A stretch of DNA of 21,579 nucleotides, taken from contig CP070672.1 of the NCBI GenBank assembly GCA_020351895.1, positions 827,152 to 848,730 of the forward strand, written 5' to 3'. The position numbers and the translations under genes are program-made. This document shows, one piece after another, positions 8,182 through 15,824 of this stretch. The stretch comes from Thermoplasmata archaeon (GTDB lineage: Archaea; Thermoplasmatota; Thermoplasmata; GCA-020350865). Below the pieces are notes generated by a model. It was not told where the DNA came from. It did not search any database and saw only the letters and a program-made list of their open reading frames with translations. Each line of letters opens with the position of its first letter. Positions within the stretch are counted from its first letter, which is position 1.

Positions 8182-8458
8182 GGATTCACCAATATGCTGG
8201 GAGGAAGGAAAAAGGTTGGTTATAAATAAGGTTTACGGGAAGAATATCTTTTATAAATGGAACCCGATCATCAAAAATGAGGAATTGGAAAAACAAATCC
8301 TCAATGGATTCGTATCTAAAATAAAATGTAATCAACATTTTCAATCAATGATTATTATATTTTCTATATGGATTTGGCCAAAAGACTGATTAGAAGAATG
8401 AGCAGAAGGTACCTCCATAAAAGTTAAATGTTCTTCATATTAATTCAGCAACGAAAGG
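8182..8458. other. intergenic region with divergent promoters
   Basis: This 277-bp gap separates the minus-strand pus10 operon from the plus-strand DUF998 gene. It holds the pus10 TATA box near 8219-8230. A second TATA-like TTTTATAAATGG on the plus strand (8249-8260) has no obvious gene after it. An AT-rich box (AAGTTAAATG, 8421-8430) lies just upstream of 8459. A 69-codon plus-strand frame crosses it but has no ribosome-binding site and overlaps the pus10 start, so I do not call it. No structured RNA was recognised. Confidence 0.5.
8219..8230 (-). promoter_or_regulatory. TATA-like box for the pus10 operon
   Basis: CTTATTTATAAC on the minus strand is centred about 44 nt upstream of ATG 8181. 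It would give a short leader of roughly 15-20 nt carrying the GGTGAAT ribosome-binding site. Confidence 0.5.
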
Positions 8459-9130
8459 ATGACTCCAAAACGGGCAATTTCTCCGAAAGTAGCTGGATTT
8501 TGCGGGGTAATTGCACCTATCATCGCTTTCAGTTGTATAGGACTTGCGGTTCTCTTGTCTCCATGGTTCAGTTGGACAGAAAATTGGTTATCCGATCTTG
8601 GGGGCTCTCCTGGTGATAGGCCGGTATGGGCTGCACATGGTATCTCCTCAATGATATTCAATTTTGGGCTGGTTGTAGCCGGAATTTTAGGTGTTTTCTT
8701 TACTCTTGGACTCAGAAATAGCGGCATTCTAAGAAATCCCTCTGGCAATTTTGGTACCTTTTCTCTTTTTATCACCACAATGGCTTTGATTGGGATAGGT
8801 GTTTTTCCCGAGACAACTGGTTCGCCCCATGGAGTGTTCTCCATGGTATTTTTCATTGGAATCGGAGTATCACTGCTATTTTTGGTAGTGGCACTGTTCA
8901 AGTCAAATGAGAAGAAACTAGGATGGCTTGTTTTCATCTTTCTTGTGTTCGGGCTTACCTCTATCCCATTATTCGTAACACCCAAGCCCATAGGCTCAAA
9001 CGCAATTGCAGAGATGATCCCAATAGTCTCCGCATCTGCTTTTTCTATTGTGTTCGGCTATAATATGTTCAAACGCCGATATGATAACAATCATAATGAG
9101 GTCAGGGACCATAAGGAAATAGAGGGGTAA
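8459..9130 (+). CDS. DUF998 family integral membrane protein
   Basis: A 223-residue polytopic membrane protein with six predicted helices at about residues 14-33, 58-82, 99-115, 124-147, 154-172 and 181-203. The extracytoplasmic NWLSDLGG motif (residues 42-49) after helix 1 is the signature of DUF998. The hydrophilic C-terminal tail is short and rich in charged residues and histidine. Members are widespread in archaea and bacteria; no activity is established. The ATG has only a weak, very close AAAGG upstream and an AT-rich promoter element about 30 nt upstream, so it may be translated from a near-leaderless transcript. The next gene begins 3 nt after its stop, so the two are co-transcribed and probably coupled. 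Confidence 0.85.
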   Translation: MTPKRAISPKVAGFCGVIAPIIAFSCIGLAVLLSPWFSWTENWLSDLGGSPGDRPVWAAHGISSMIFNFGLVVAGILGVFFTLGLRNSGILRNPSGNFGTFSLFITTMALIGIGVFPETTGSPHGVFSMVFFIGIGVSLLFLVVALFKSNEKKLGWLVFIFLVFGLTSIPLFVTPKPIGSNAIAEMIPIVSASAFSIVFGYNMFKRRYDNNHNEVRDHKEIEG

Positions 9131-9133
9131 AAG

Positions 9134-10057
9134 TTGAGTGATTTGAAGACTAAAAAAAGGCATTTGCAGAAAATGAAAAATGCAGGTGTTAATTGGGTAA
9201 GAGTGGATGTGAGAAAACCCATTGAAAATTGCACCTACCTTTTCAAAGCGGCTCATGGGATAGGTCTTAAAGTTATAGGTGTAATTAAAAGTAGGACAAT
9301 GTTAAAAGGTCTAGGTGTTGATACTGAAAAGTACTTACCAGGCTCTGATTGGGCAAGAAAGTGGGGAAAAAGTATCGAGCAAGCCGCAAGCGCTCTGGTG
9401 CCTTACATAGAAATCTGGCAGATCGACAACGAACTGAATCATCCATGGCACAATCCTATTCCATCCATCAATGCGCAACTTGCTACAGATATAATAGAAT
9501 CGGGGGTGAATGCCCTAAGGAGTGTTTCGCCAAATGCAAAAACCGCGGCGAACTTATTCTATGAGGTAAAAAGTCCAATATCAATTCTGGACATTGGTGT
9601 TATTCAAGATGAACCTTTTATATTAAAATATAAGGAAAATCTAAAAGATAAGATCGACATCCTAGGATTGGATATTTACAGAGGAACATGGCATCTTGGC
9701 ACTCCTGCAGATTACAAGAATGATTTGAAGCGTTATCATGTACTTTGGGGAGGGGATGTCATGATAATGGAGACAGGCTTTTGCACTGGAATCCTTGGGC
9801 GGAGTGAGGCCCATCAGGCGAATCACGTAAAACAGGTTTTCAATTACCTTGATAACTACATCAAAAACATCCCCTGGTTCACAGGAATCATGTGGTATGT
9901 ATACAAATCCAGCCATTTAGGAATTCCTTGCGAGAATTCCTTTGGACTTCACAAAAATGACGGCTTTGAAGAGAAACAGGCATGGAAAGAATTTGAGGAC
10001 TGTATGAAGCGATACAACCAATTCGGTAAAATCTTAGGCCTAACATATCATGGTTGA
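9134..10057 (+). CDS. clan GH-A (TIM-barrel) glycoside hydrolase-like protein
   Basis: A 307-residue cytoplasmic protein with no signal peptide. It has the layout of a clan GH-A (beta/alpha)8 glycosidase: strand 1 to 2 NAGVNWVRVDVR, acid/base Asn-Glu at strand 4 in EIWQIDNELNHPW (N99, E100), nucleophile Glu at strand 7 in VMIMETGF (E213), and strand 8 Trp in GIMWYVYKSS (W254). The family within the clan (GH5, GH39, GH113 or similar) cannot be told from this view, nor can the substrate. The start is TTG with GAGGGG 5-6 nt upstream, overlapping the stop of the DUF998 gene. This tight pairing with a membrane protein suggests a shared task, perhaps handling an imported or lipid-linked glycoside (inference). 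Both catalytic glutamates are present, so activity is likely. Confidence 0.75.
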   Translation: MSDLKTKKRHLQKMKNAGVNWVRVDVRKPIENCTYLFKAAHGIGLKVIGVIKSRTMLKGLGVDTEKYLPGSDWARKWGKSIEQAASALVPYIEIWQIDNELNHPWHNPIPSINAQLATDIIESGVNALRSVSPNAKTAANLFYEVKSPISILDIGVIQDEPFILKYKENLKDKIDILGLDIYRGTWHLGTPADYKNDLKRYHVLWGGDVMIMETGFCTGILGRSEAHQANHVKQVFNYLDNYIKNIPWFTGIMWYVYKSSHLGIPCENSFGLHKNDGFEEKQAWKEFEDCMKRYNQFGKILGLTYHG

Positions 10058-10100
10058 GTGAGGGACCATATGTAAAAGAATAATATGGAGCCATGATTGA

Positions 10101-10970
10101 ATGAAAAATACCTCCTGGCTAGATAGAGAAGAATATCCATTCAAATCTAATTTCCTGCAGCTTGATATGGGCAGGATGCTTTATATCGATGTTGGGAAGG
10201 GAGAGCCAATAGTAATGTTTCACGGAAATCCCACTTGGTCCTTTCTATACAGGCATATTGTGAAGGGATTATCAAAGAAGTATCGCTGTATTGCCATGGA
10301 TTATTTAGGATTTGGCTTGTCTGATAAACCCTCGAATTGGTCTTATCTACCCGAAGATCATGCCAAGAATATTCAAAAATTGATTGAAGCATTGGATCTA
10401 AAGGAAATAACTTTAATTGTTCAGGATTGGGGCGGACCCATTGGCTTATCCTATGCAATAAACAATCCGAATAATGTAAAGCGAATCATCATAATGAACA
10501 CATGGATGTGGTCCATAAAAGGGGATTCCCACTTCGAAAGATTCAGTAAATTTTTAGGTGGAAGATTCGGAAGGTTCTTAATTATGCGCCTTAACTTCTT
10601 TGTTCGTGTTGTAATGAAATTGATAATTGGCGACAGATCCAAACTTCCCAAATCCATACATCGACATTATATCATGCCCCTAAAAAATCCGAAAGAACGA
10701 ATTGGATGTTGGGTATTCCCCAAGGAAATAATCGGATCAGACGATTGGGTGAAAAGCCTGTGGTCCCTGAGAAAAAATATAGAAGATAAACCCACTTTAA
10801 TTCTTTGGGGAATGAAAGATAGCGCATTCAGGGAGCAGGAATTGAAAAAATGGGAAGAATTATTTTCAAATCATAAAACAGTTAAATTTGAAAATGTTGG
10901 ACATTATGTGCAAGAGGAGATAGGAAATGATTTGTGCCCCATCATTGAGAATTTTCTTTCATTAGAATAA
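10101..10970 (+). CDS. haloalkane dehalogenase-like alpha/beta hydrolase
   Basis: A 289-residue alpha/beta hydrolase with the full haloalkane dehalogenase pentad. The oxyanion/halide Asn is in VMFHGNPTWSFLYR (N43). Nucleophile Asp and halide-binding Trp are in LIVQDWGGPIG (D109, W110). The acid Asp after strand 7 is in LILWGMKDSAF (D240), and the base His is in VGHYVQEE (H268). Asn plus Trp as halide ligands, with an Asp acid after strand 7, fits subfamily HLD-III rather than HLD-I or HLD-II. Known family members hydrolyse carbon-halogen bonds to alcohols and halide; the true substrate here is unknown. The protein is cytoplasmic. GGAG (10087-10090) lies 10 nt before the ATG. It follows the GH-like gene by 43 nt and could be co-transcribed. 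A non-dehalogenating hydrolase remains possible, since some close relatives act on esters or epoxides. Confidence 0.8.
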   Translation: MKNTSWLDREEYPFKSNFLQLDMGRMLYIDVGKGEPIVMFHGNPTWSFLYRHIVKGLSKKYRCIAMDYLGFGLSDKPSNWSYLPEDHAKNIQKLIEALDLKEITLIVQDWGGPIGLSYAINNPNNVKRIIIMNTWMWSIKGDSHFERFSKFLGGRFGRFLIMRLNFFVRVVMKLIIGDRSKLPKSIHRHYIMPLKNPKERIGCWVFPKEIIGSDDWVKSLWSLRKNIEDKPTLILWGMKDSAFREQELKKWEELFSNHKTVKFENVGHYVQEEIGNDLCPIIENFLSLE

Positions 10971-10989
10971 ATAGTACATTGGAGAAAGA

Positions 10990-10999
10990 TTTAAAAATA
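10990..10999 (+). promoter_or_regulatory. TATA-like box inside a putative operon
   Basis: TTTAAAAATA is centred about 26 nt upstream of ATG 11021. That is the spacing expected for leaderless transcription starting at that ATG. It argues against the upstream in-frame TTG at 10979 as the start of the PqqB-like gene. Confidence 0.4.
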
Positions 11000-11020
11000 A
11001 AGAAAGAATATGAAAGATTC

Positions 11021-11854
11021 ATGAATATAATGATTCTTGGTTCGGGACAGGATGCCGGAATTCCGCATACTGGTTGTTTCTGTGATATCTGTAATGAAGC
11101 TAGGGACGATCCAAAATTCAGAAGACTAGGTCCCTCCATTGCGATATTCGATAAAGACGAAGGATTCTGTTATTTAATTGATTCCTCACCTGATTTTAAA
11201 TATCAGTTGGATATGATAAAGGAAGAAGAAATAAGAATCCGAAGAACAGGTGAAACCTCAATAAGTGGAATTTTGTTGACCCATGCCCACTTCGGGCACT
11301 GCTCTGGTTTGTGGCATCTTGATAAGGAGGCATTGGAAGAAATAGAACTTCCCATATTTTGTACAAAAAAAATGAAACGTTTTTTATCTGAAAATCATCC
11401 ATTCAGTCTTTTAGTCCAAAGAAAGAACATAGAAATAAATGAAATTCTCCCGAATAAGAGTTACGAACTAGATGGATTAAATTTTATTCCCACTGAAGTT
11501 CCTCATAGAAACGAGATAAGCGATACTGTTGGGTACATCATGCAATCGAAGAAGAGAGTGGTATACATTCCGGATGTTGATCATTGGACAGACGAAGTAA
11601 TTGATGAAATAAAAATTTCTAACATCGCCATAATTGATGGCACCTTCTACTCAAGGGATGAGATTCCAAGATACGAGGAGGTCCCACATCCACCTATAGA
11701 AAAAACACTTGAACTTTTGGAAAACATAAAAACCGAGATATTCTTTACTCATATCAACCACACAAATAAGATAAATACAGAAGGTAAGGAAAGAAAAAAC
11801 ATTGAGGATAAGGGCCACAAAATAGCATATGATGGTATGATTTTAGAGATATGA
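11021..11854 (+). CDS. PqqB-like metallo-beta-lactamase-fold hydrolase
   Basis: A 277-residue protein of the PqqB branch of the metallo-beta-lactamase fold. It opens with LGSGQDAGIPHTGCFCDIC, whose CxCxxC (C19, C21, C24) is the structural zinc site of that branch. The metal motif is LLTHAHFGHCSGL, with Gly where classical enzymes have Asp in HxHxDH, a variant seen in non-operonic PqqB relatives. EVPHRNEISDTVGY and IPDVDHW follow, and FFTHINHTN lies near the C-terminus. PqqB is implicated in PQQ cofactor synthesis, but no pqqA, pqqC or pqqD is nearby, so a PQQ role is not supported. ATG 11021 is chosen for its leaderless-type promoter and homology to family N-termini; TTG 10979 would add 14 lysine-rich residues and has no ribosome-binding site. 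Confidence 0.8.
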   Translation: MNIMILGSGQDAGIPHTGCFCDICNEARDDPKFRRLGPSIAIFDKDEGFCYLIDSSPDFKYQLDMIKEEEIRIRRTGETSISGILLTHAHFGHCSGLWHLDKEALEEIELPIFCTKKMKRFLSENHPFSLLVQRKNIEINEILPNKSYELDGLNFIPTEVPHRNEISDTVGYIMQSKKRVVYIPDVDHWTDEVIDEIKISNIAIIDGTFYSRDEIPRYEEVPHPPIEKTLELLENIKTEIFFTHINHTNKINTEGKERKNIEDKGHKIAYDGMILEI

Positions 11855-11895
11855 ATCCGCTTACCCTAAATTGATCCCCGGTTTCCTCAACAAAC

Positions 11896-11944
11896 TTCAT
11901 ATACTAACAAAACATTATTTCTGCACACCTAAGAAATAGGGAGG
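11896..11944 (+). promoter_or_regulatory. TATA-like box and strong Shine-Dalgarno site for the VOC gene
   Basis: TTCATATACT (11896-11905) is followed about 50 nt later by ATG 11953. A clear AGGGAGG (11938-11944) lies 8 nt before the ATG. This is one of the best ribosome-binding sites in the window and suggests a leadered, independently transcribed gene. Confidence 0.45.
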
Positions 11945-11952
11945 AAATAAAC

Positions 11953-12312
11953 ATGGCAAAACATGCATTATGTCATTTTGAATGGTCTTCAACAGATCTT
12001 GAGCGGACGAAAGCCTTTTTATCTGGGCTATTTGAATGGAAGTTCACGCCCTGGGGAGAGGATTACCTGCTTTTTAGGACACCTGACGGCCCCAATGGGG
12101 GCATCATGAAGGTGGATGCAGTCACCCCTGGTAAGTCACCCTATTTATACATAGAAGTGGACGAGATCGAGCCCTATCTAGAGAAAGCCAAGGAACTTGG
12201 AGGTGGAATTGATACCCCAAAAAAGGAGATTCAAAAGGTGGGTTGGTTTGCTCACATATTGGATCATGATGGAAATATTATCGGGCTTTTCGAAGACCTA
12301 AAGAAAGAATAA
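11953..12312 (+). CDS. VOC superfamily (glyoxalase/bleomycin-resistance fold) protein
   Basis: A 119-residue single-unit VOC protein. The opening ALCHFEWSSTDLERTKAFLSGLFEWKF is the usual beta-alpha start with a metal-candidate His (H8). It is followed by GGIMKVDAV and YLYIEVDEIEPYLEKAKELGG, and the end is GWFAHILDHDGNIIGLFE, with the terminal strand Glu as another metal candidate. Members include glyoxalase I-like lyases, dioxygenases and antibiotic-binding proteins, and this sequence alone does not separate them. It probably works as a dimer, as single-unit VOC proteins do. Expression appears independent (own TATA box, strong AGGGAGG). Its neighbours are detoxification-type hydrolases, so a role against reactive small molecules is a fair but unproven inference. 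Confidence 0.85.
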   Translation: MAKHALCHFEWSSTDLERTKAFLSGLFEWKFTPWGEDYLLFRTPDGPNGGIMKVDAVTPGKSPYLYIEVDEIEPYLEKAKELGGGIDTPKKEIQKVGWFAHILDHDGNIIGLFEDLKKE

Positions 12313-12366
12313 CTATTTGTATTAGTCCGATACTTCTTACTTATCTCATGGAGATGATTAATAAGA

Positions 12367-13098
12367 GTGAACAATATGGCCGAACTTAAACCGAAAATAG
12401 AAAGGATTATAGAAAAGCATGTTTCAAATGAATATATTATCGGCTTTTCGCTTTTGGAGGAATTGGTTCCAAGGAATTTCAAGCGCCTAAAATACGGGAT
12501 CACCATAGGAATTAAATTGGACGATAAAATAATGGCAGGCATCAAAAATGGTCCCACAGCAGATTATGAGCAACATTATCATGATATTAATACCGCACTG
12601 AACAAGATCGCCAGAGATGTAAGAAGGATGTTAAAAAGACAGGGAAATAAAGCCGAAATTATCAGGGCCACCATAGAACCAAGGGAAGAGAAGAAGTATC
12701 CAAAATACGAAAAAACATTATCTGTGGAATTCTCCCATAAAATCGCGGCTACCAGAAGCGGTTTGGGTTGGATAGGAAAATCCGCACTTTTCGTTTCACC
12801 GAAATTCGGTCCTCAATTGAGGCTTGTGACGATCTTGACGGACAAGGAATTGGATACCGGTCAACCTGTTAAAAGCAGTATCTGCGGTCATTGTGATATT
12901 TGTGTCCAAAAATGCCCAGCACAGGCGATTATAGGTAAGAATTGGTCCGTGGGCATGGAAAGAGAGGACATCTATGATGCGCATAAATGCAGAAGTACGG
13001 CCAAGGAGCTTGCACAAAACCGCATCGGAAAGGACGAAGTCATATGCGGTATCTGTATTGCGGTGTGCCCAATCGGTAAGAAGATGGATATAGAATAG
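12367..13098 (+). CDS. QueG-related double 4Fe-4S protein
   Basis: A 243-residue protein related to epoxyqueuosine reductase (COG1600). The core ATRSGLGWIGKSALFVSP matches QueG, and a ferredoxin-like pair follows: CGHCDICVQKCP (C173, C176, C179, C183), a lone C208 and CGICIAVCPIG (C227, C230, C234), enough for two [4Fe-4S] clusters. It lacks the Asp-x-x-Pro segment that precedes the GLG motif in true QueG and carries the catalytic aspartate; here that place reads LSVEFSHKIAA. It also lacks the C-terminal HEAT extension. It is therefore probably an electron-transfer or reductase protein of another role, of a kind found in archaea. The start is GTG at 12367, or ATG at 12376; GGAGATGATT lies further upstream than usual. 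The GNAT gene begins 1 nt after its stop, so the two are co-transcribed. Confidence 0.78.
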   Translation: MNNMAELKPKIERIIEKHVSNEYIIGFSLLEELVPRNFKRLKYGITIGIKLDDKIMAGIKNGPTADYEQHYHDINTALNKIARDVRRMLKRQGNKAEIIRATIEPREEKKYPKYEKTLSVEFSHKIAATRSGLGWIGKSALFVSPKFGPQLRLVTILTDKELDTGQPVKSSICGHCDICVQKCPAQAIIGKNWSVGMEREDIYDAHKCRSTAKELAQNRIGKDEVICGICIAVCPIGKKMDIE

Positions 13099-13099
13099 G

Positions 13100-13534
13100 A
13101 TGGATAATTTGATTAGGAAAATCAGATCCGAAGATATTCCTGATGTCATGAGATTGTTAGAACAACTATGGCCAGATATTCACTTAGATCCAAAAGAAAT
13201 AAAGACCATTTTGGATAAATATATTCAAAATGATGACTACGACATTTATTGTTATGAAGAGCAGAAAGTCCAAGGAATCATCACAATAACCAAGAGGGAT
13301 GCATTCTATTATGGAGGTAAAGTTGCCATCATTGAGGATCTTATTGTAGATAAAAAATACCGGGGGCAAGAAATCGGGAGGAAGCTCGTTGAATTCGTAG
13401 AAAAAGAGCTTAAGCAAAATGGAATCAGAGCGATTGAATTATCATCTAACCTTCACAGAGATCGGGCGCATGAATTCTGGGAAAGAATGGATTATAAGAA
13501 ATCGGGATATGAATCTAGAAAAATCTTCATTTAA
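13100..13534 (+). CDS. GNAT family N-acetyltransferase
   Basis: A 144-residue GCN5-related acetyltransferase. The acetyl-CoA pyrophosphate loop is KKYRGQEIGRKL (R88-G93 core), preceded by the beta-4 strand AIIEDLIVD. The C-terminal SSNLHRDRAHEFWERMDYKK region is the standard helix-4/strand-6 block. The acceptor substrate cannot be predicted. It begins 1 nt after the QueG-related gene and ends 12 nt before the first toroid gene, so it is part of the same transcription unit. Confidence 0.88.
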   Translation: MDNLIRKIRSEDIPDVMRLLEQLWPDIHLDPKEIKTILDKYIQNDDYDIYCYEEQKVQGIITITKRDAFYYGGKVAIIEDLIVDKKYRGQEIGRKLVEFVEKELKQNGIRAIELSSNLHRDRAHEFWERMDYKKSGYESRKIFI

Positions 13535-13546
13535 AGTTAAACAGGG

Positions 13547-14593
13547 ATGTTGATGAAACAAGTGAAACATTCAAAGACAAGTAATGTAAGCAAATGGAAA
13601 TCATTTTTGAAAAAAGATACTATTGAATGGTTGTTGGAAAACGACAACCCATCAGTTAGATATTTTACCCTACGGGATATACAAGGGCAATCAGAAAGAA
13701 ATAAAGACGTAATTGCTGCTAAAAAGGAAATCATGACAAATGGGCTTGTACCTAAAATCCTGGCCAAGCAGAAGGAAGGAGGTTACTGGGGAAAACCTGA
13801 AGATTTCTATGAGAGGTCAAAGTACAGGGGAACAGTATGGAATCTCATAATTCTTGCCGAAATGGGCGCTGATCCCAAGGACAAACGGATCAAAGATACC
13901 TGTGAATTCATACTAAAATGGTCCCAGGACAGAAAAAGCGGGGGATTTGCCCACATCGGTTCAAAGCAAAATGGTGGACAACATAGTGGGGTCATTCCAT
14001 GTCTTACCGGTAACATGTTATGGAGCCTCATCCGATTCGGCTACCTAGACGATCCCAGGATCAAAAAAGGGATCAGGTGGATCACCACCTATCAGAGGTT
14101 CGATGACAAGGTAAAGGTGGCACCAACCGGGTGGCCTTATGACAGGTGGAAGAATTGCTGGGGAAGGCACTCTTGCCATATGGGAGTTGTCAAGATAATG
14201 AAAGCACTTGCAGAGATTCCGAAAAACAAAAGGACCAAGGCGGTAAATGGAACAATCGAGGAAGGCGCAGAGTATCTTTTAAAACACCACATCTTCAAGC
14301 GCAGCCGCAACCTTGAAAAAATCTCAAAGCCTCAATGGGCAAAATTCGGTTTCCCTTTGATGTACCAGTCCGATGCACTGGAAGTAATGGAAATATTGAC
14401 AAGATTGGGTTATCGAGACAATAGAATGCATGAGGCCTTGGATCTTATTGTTTCCAAACAAAATAAAGAAGGTAGATGGAACCTTGAGAATACCTTCAAT
14501 GGACGCTACCTGGTCAGAATCGAGCAAAAGGATAAACCAAGTAAATGGGTTACCTTGAATGCAACAAAGGTTTTAAAGAGGTATTATGGATAG
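13547..14593 (+). CDS. alpha/alpha-toroid (prenyltransferase/squalene-oxidase-like fold) protein, copy 1
   Basis: A 348-residue soluble protein made of repeated helix pairs with QW-like ends (KQKEGGYWG, SGGFAHIG, NKEGRWNLE), typical of the terpene cyclase/prenyltransferase alpha-alpha toroid. No DxDD cyclase motif or prenyltransferase zinc triad is visible, so a cyclase label would be wrong. The N-terminal EWLLENDNPSVRYFTLRD matches the protein at 18566-19540, and further blocks align (CLTGN with CASQEGN; SDALEVMEILTRLGY with YDILFGLKVLTEAGY). Cysteines 152, 204 and 210, with NCWGRHSCHMG, may form a metal or structural site. ATG 13553 is an alternative start with AGGGATG before it. It is 30 nt upstream of an AlkZ-like gene. 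Function unknown; a partner of DNA glycosylases is proposed in the findings. Confidence 0.8.
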   Translation: MLMKQVKHSKTSNVSKWKSFLKKDTIEWLLENDNPSVRYFTLRDIQGQSERNKDVIAAKKEIMTNGLVPKILAKQKEGGYWGKPEDFYERSKYRGTVWNLIILAEMGADPKDKRIKDTCEFILKWSQDRKSGGFAHIGSKQNGGQHSGVIPCLTGNMLWSLIRFGYLDDPRIKKGIRWITTYQRFDDKVKVAPTGWPYDRWKNCWGRHSCHMGVVKIMKALAEIPKNKRTKAVNGTIEEGAEYLLKHHIFKRSRNLEKISKPQWAKFGFPLMYQSDALEVMEILTRLGYRDNRMHEALDLIVSKQNKEGRWNLENTFNGRYLVRIEQKDKPSKWVTLNATKVLKRYYG

Positions 14594-14623
14594 AATTCGA
14601 CATTTGATTGCGGGTTAGTTAAC

Positions 14624-15799
14624 ATGAAGAAAATCCATGAGGCCAAAGTCAATTCTTTCTGCTTGGAAAAACAGCATCTTACTGATAAGTCCAAAATAAA
14701 TGATATCGTCAAAATCACAAAGGACATCGGCGGCCTACATGCCACCTCATCTGCCACAACTTACCTATCACTTTTTGTTAGGGCAAATGAATTTCGAAGG
14801 GAATACCTGGATGAAGAGTTGTATGTAAAGCGAAATCTGGGGAAGGTGAGATATGTCAGGGGAACAATGTACGTTCTACCAAGGGAAATGATACCCTTTG
14901 CATACTCAGCTATGAAGAGTTTTATTGATCCTCTTTCTTGTAAATACGCAGAATATCACGGGATATCTGATAAGAATTACAGAAGAATATCGAAACAGAT
15001 TTTAGAGGCTCTTGATAGCAAATCCATGACAGCCAAGGAAATAAAAGAATCTGTAGGATTGAAATCCAAAATATCCCAAATTCTGAATCTCATGTGTGAT
15101 GATGGCCAATTGATACGTGCAGAACCAAAAGGAGAATGGAAAAGCAATCTACATACCTATCGCAGAATGGATCAATACTTTCCAGGCCTTGAACTTTTTA
15201 CCTTGGATGAAACTGAAGCAAAGAAAAAGGTGATCCTCCAGTATATCGATTCCTTTGGACCAGTGACTTTTAGTGATATAGCATGGTGGACAAAATTTCA
15301 TAAAACGAAGATAAGGGAAATACTGGAAGATATTGGAGATGATATAATCCAGGTAAAAGTTTCTGGAAATGGCGATCCCCATTATATCTTGAAATCTCAT
15401 AAAAAAGCCCTCCAATCAACTGGAGTCAAGAAGAAATCCATGGTGAATCTTTTACCAACCTTGGATCCATATATCATGGGTTACAAAGATCGAAATAGAT
15501 ACATTGACTCCGAAAATTATGAGTTTATTTTCGACCGTTCAGGAAACGGAACCTCCTCCGTGTTCGTTGATGGAAGAATACATGGAGTGTGGGATTTTTC
15601 CGAAAAACCTAAACCGACAGTTAAGCTATTCTATCTGAGGAATGTAAAAAAGGGAGATGAAAAAAAGATTCAATCAAAAGCAAAAAATATCGGGAAGTTT
15701 ATTGCAGGATCCGATATAATAATTAAAAAATGCAAGGACATGATCCCGCTATCTAAAAGAACTGCCGGGAGTTTCATGTCACCTTTAAAGGATTGTTGA
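14624..15799 (+). CDS. HTH_42 (AlkZ/AlkX-like) winged-helix protein, putative DNA glycosylase
   Basis: A 391-residue member of the winged-helix DNA-binding family PF06224, which includes the DNA glycosylases AlkZ (Streptomyces, azinomycin B crosslinks) and AlkX/YcaQ. Visible hallmarks are [10 protein letters not shown] (about 77-86), two winged-helix segments (about 118-185 and 197-260), [16 protein letters not shown] (about 275-290) and [12 protein letters not shown] (312-323). The catalytic QxQ of AlkZ falls at [17 protein letters not shown], where the residues are His39-Ala-Thr41. The usual glutamines are thus replaced, and activity must use another arrangement or be absent. The gene lies 30 nt after a toroid gene and 25 nt before msrA. 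The ribosome-binding site is weak (GGGTTAG). DNA binding is likely; glycosylase activity is inference. Confidence 0.8.
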   Translation: MKKIHEAKVNSFCLEKQHLTDKSKINDIVKITKDIGGLHATSSATTYLSLFVRANEFRREYLDEELYVKRNLGKVRYVRGTMYVLPREMIPFAYSAMKSFIDPLSCKYAEYHGISDKNYRRISKQILEALDSKSMTAKEIKESVGLKSKISQILNLMCDDGQLIRAEPKGEWKSNLHTYRRMDQYFPGLELFTLDETEAKKKVILQYIDSFGPVTFSDIAWWTKFHKTKIREILEDIGDDIIQVKVSGNGDPHYILKSHKKALQSTGVKKKSMVNLLPTLDPYIMGYKDRNRYIDSENYEFIFDRSGNGTSSVFVDGRIHGVWDFSEKPKPTVKLFYLRNVKKGDEKKIQSKAKNIGKFIAGSDIIIKKCKDMIPLSKRTAGSFMSPLKDC

Positions 15800-15824
15800 G
15801 ACATTATTCATGAAAGGGACCTAT

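Noticed and set aside
8180..8389. A 69-codon plus-strand reading frame between pus10 and the DUF998 gene
   Set aside because: No Shine-Dalgarno site, overlaps the pus10 start and its promoter, and shows no recognisable domain.
10979..11020. TTG start for the PqqB-like gene
   Set aside because: No ribosome-binding site, the added residues are lysine-rich and outside the fold, and a TATA-like box overlaps this segment.
13547..14593. Squalene cyclase or NifH annotation for the toroid proteins
   Set aside because: The DxDD cyclase motif and nitrogenase iron protein P-loop are both absent; only the alpha/alpha-toroid fold is supported.
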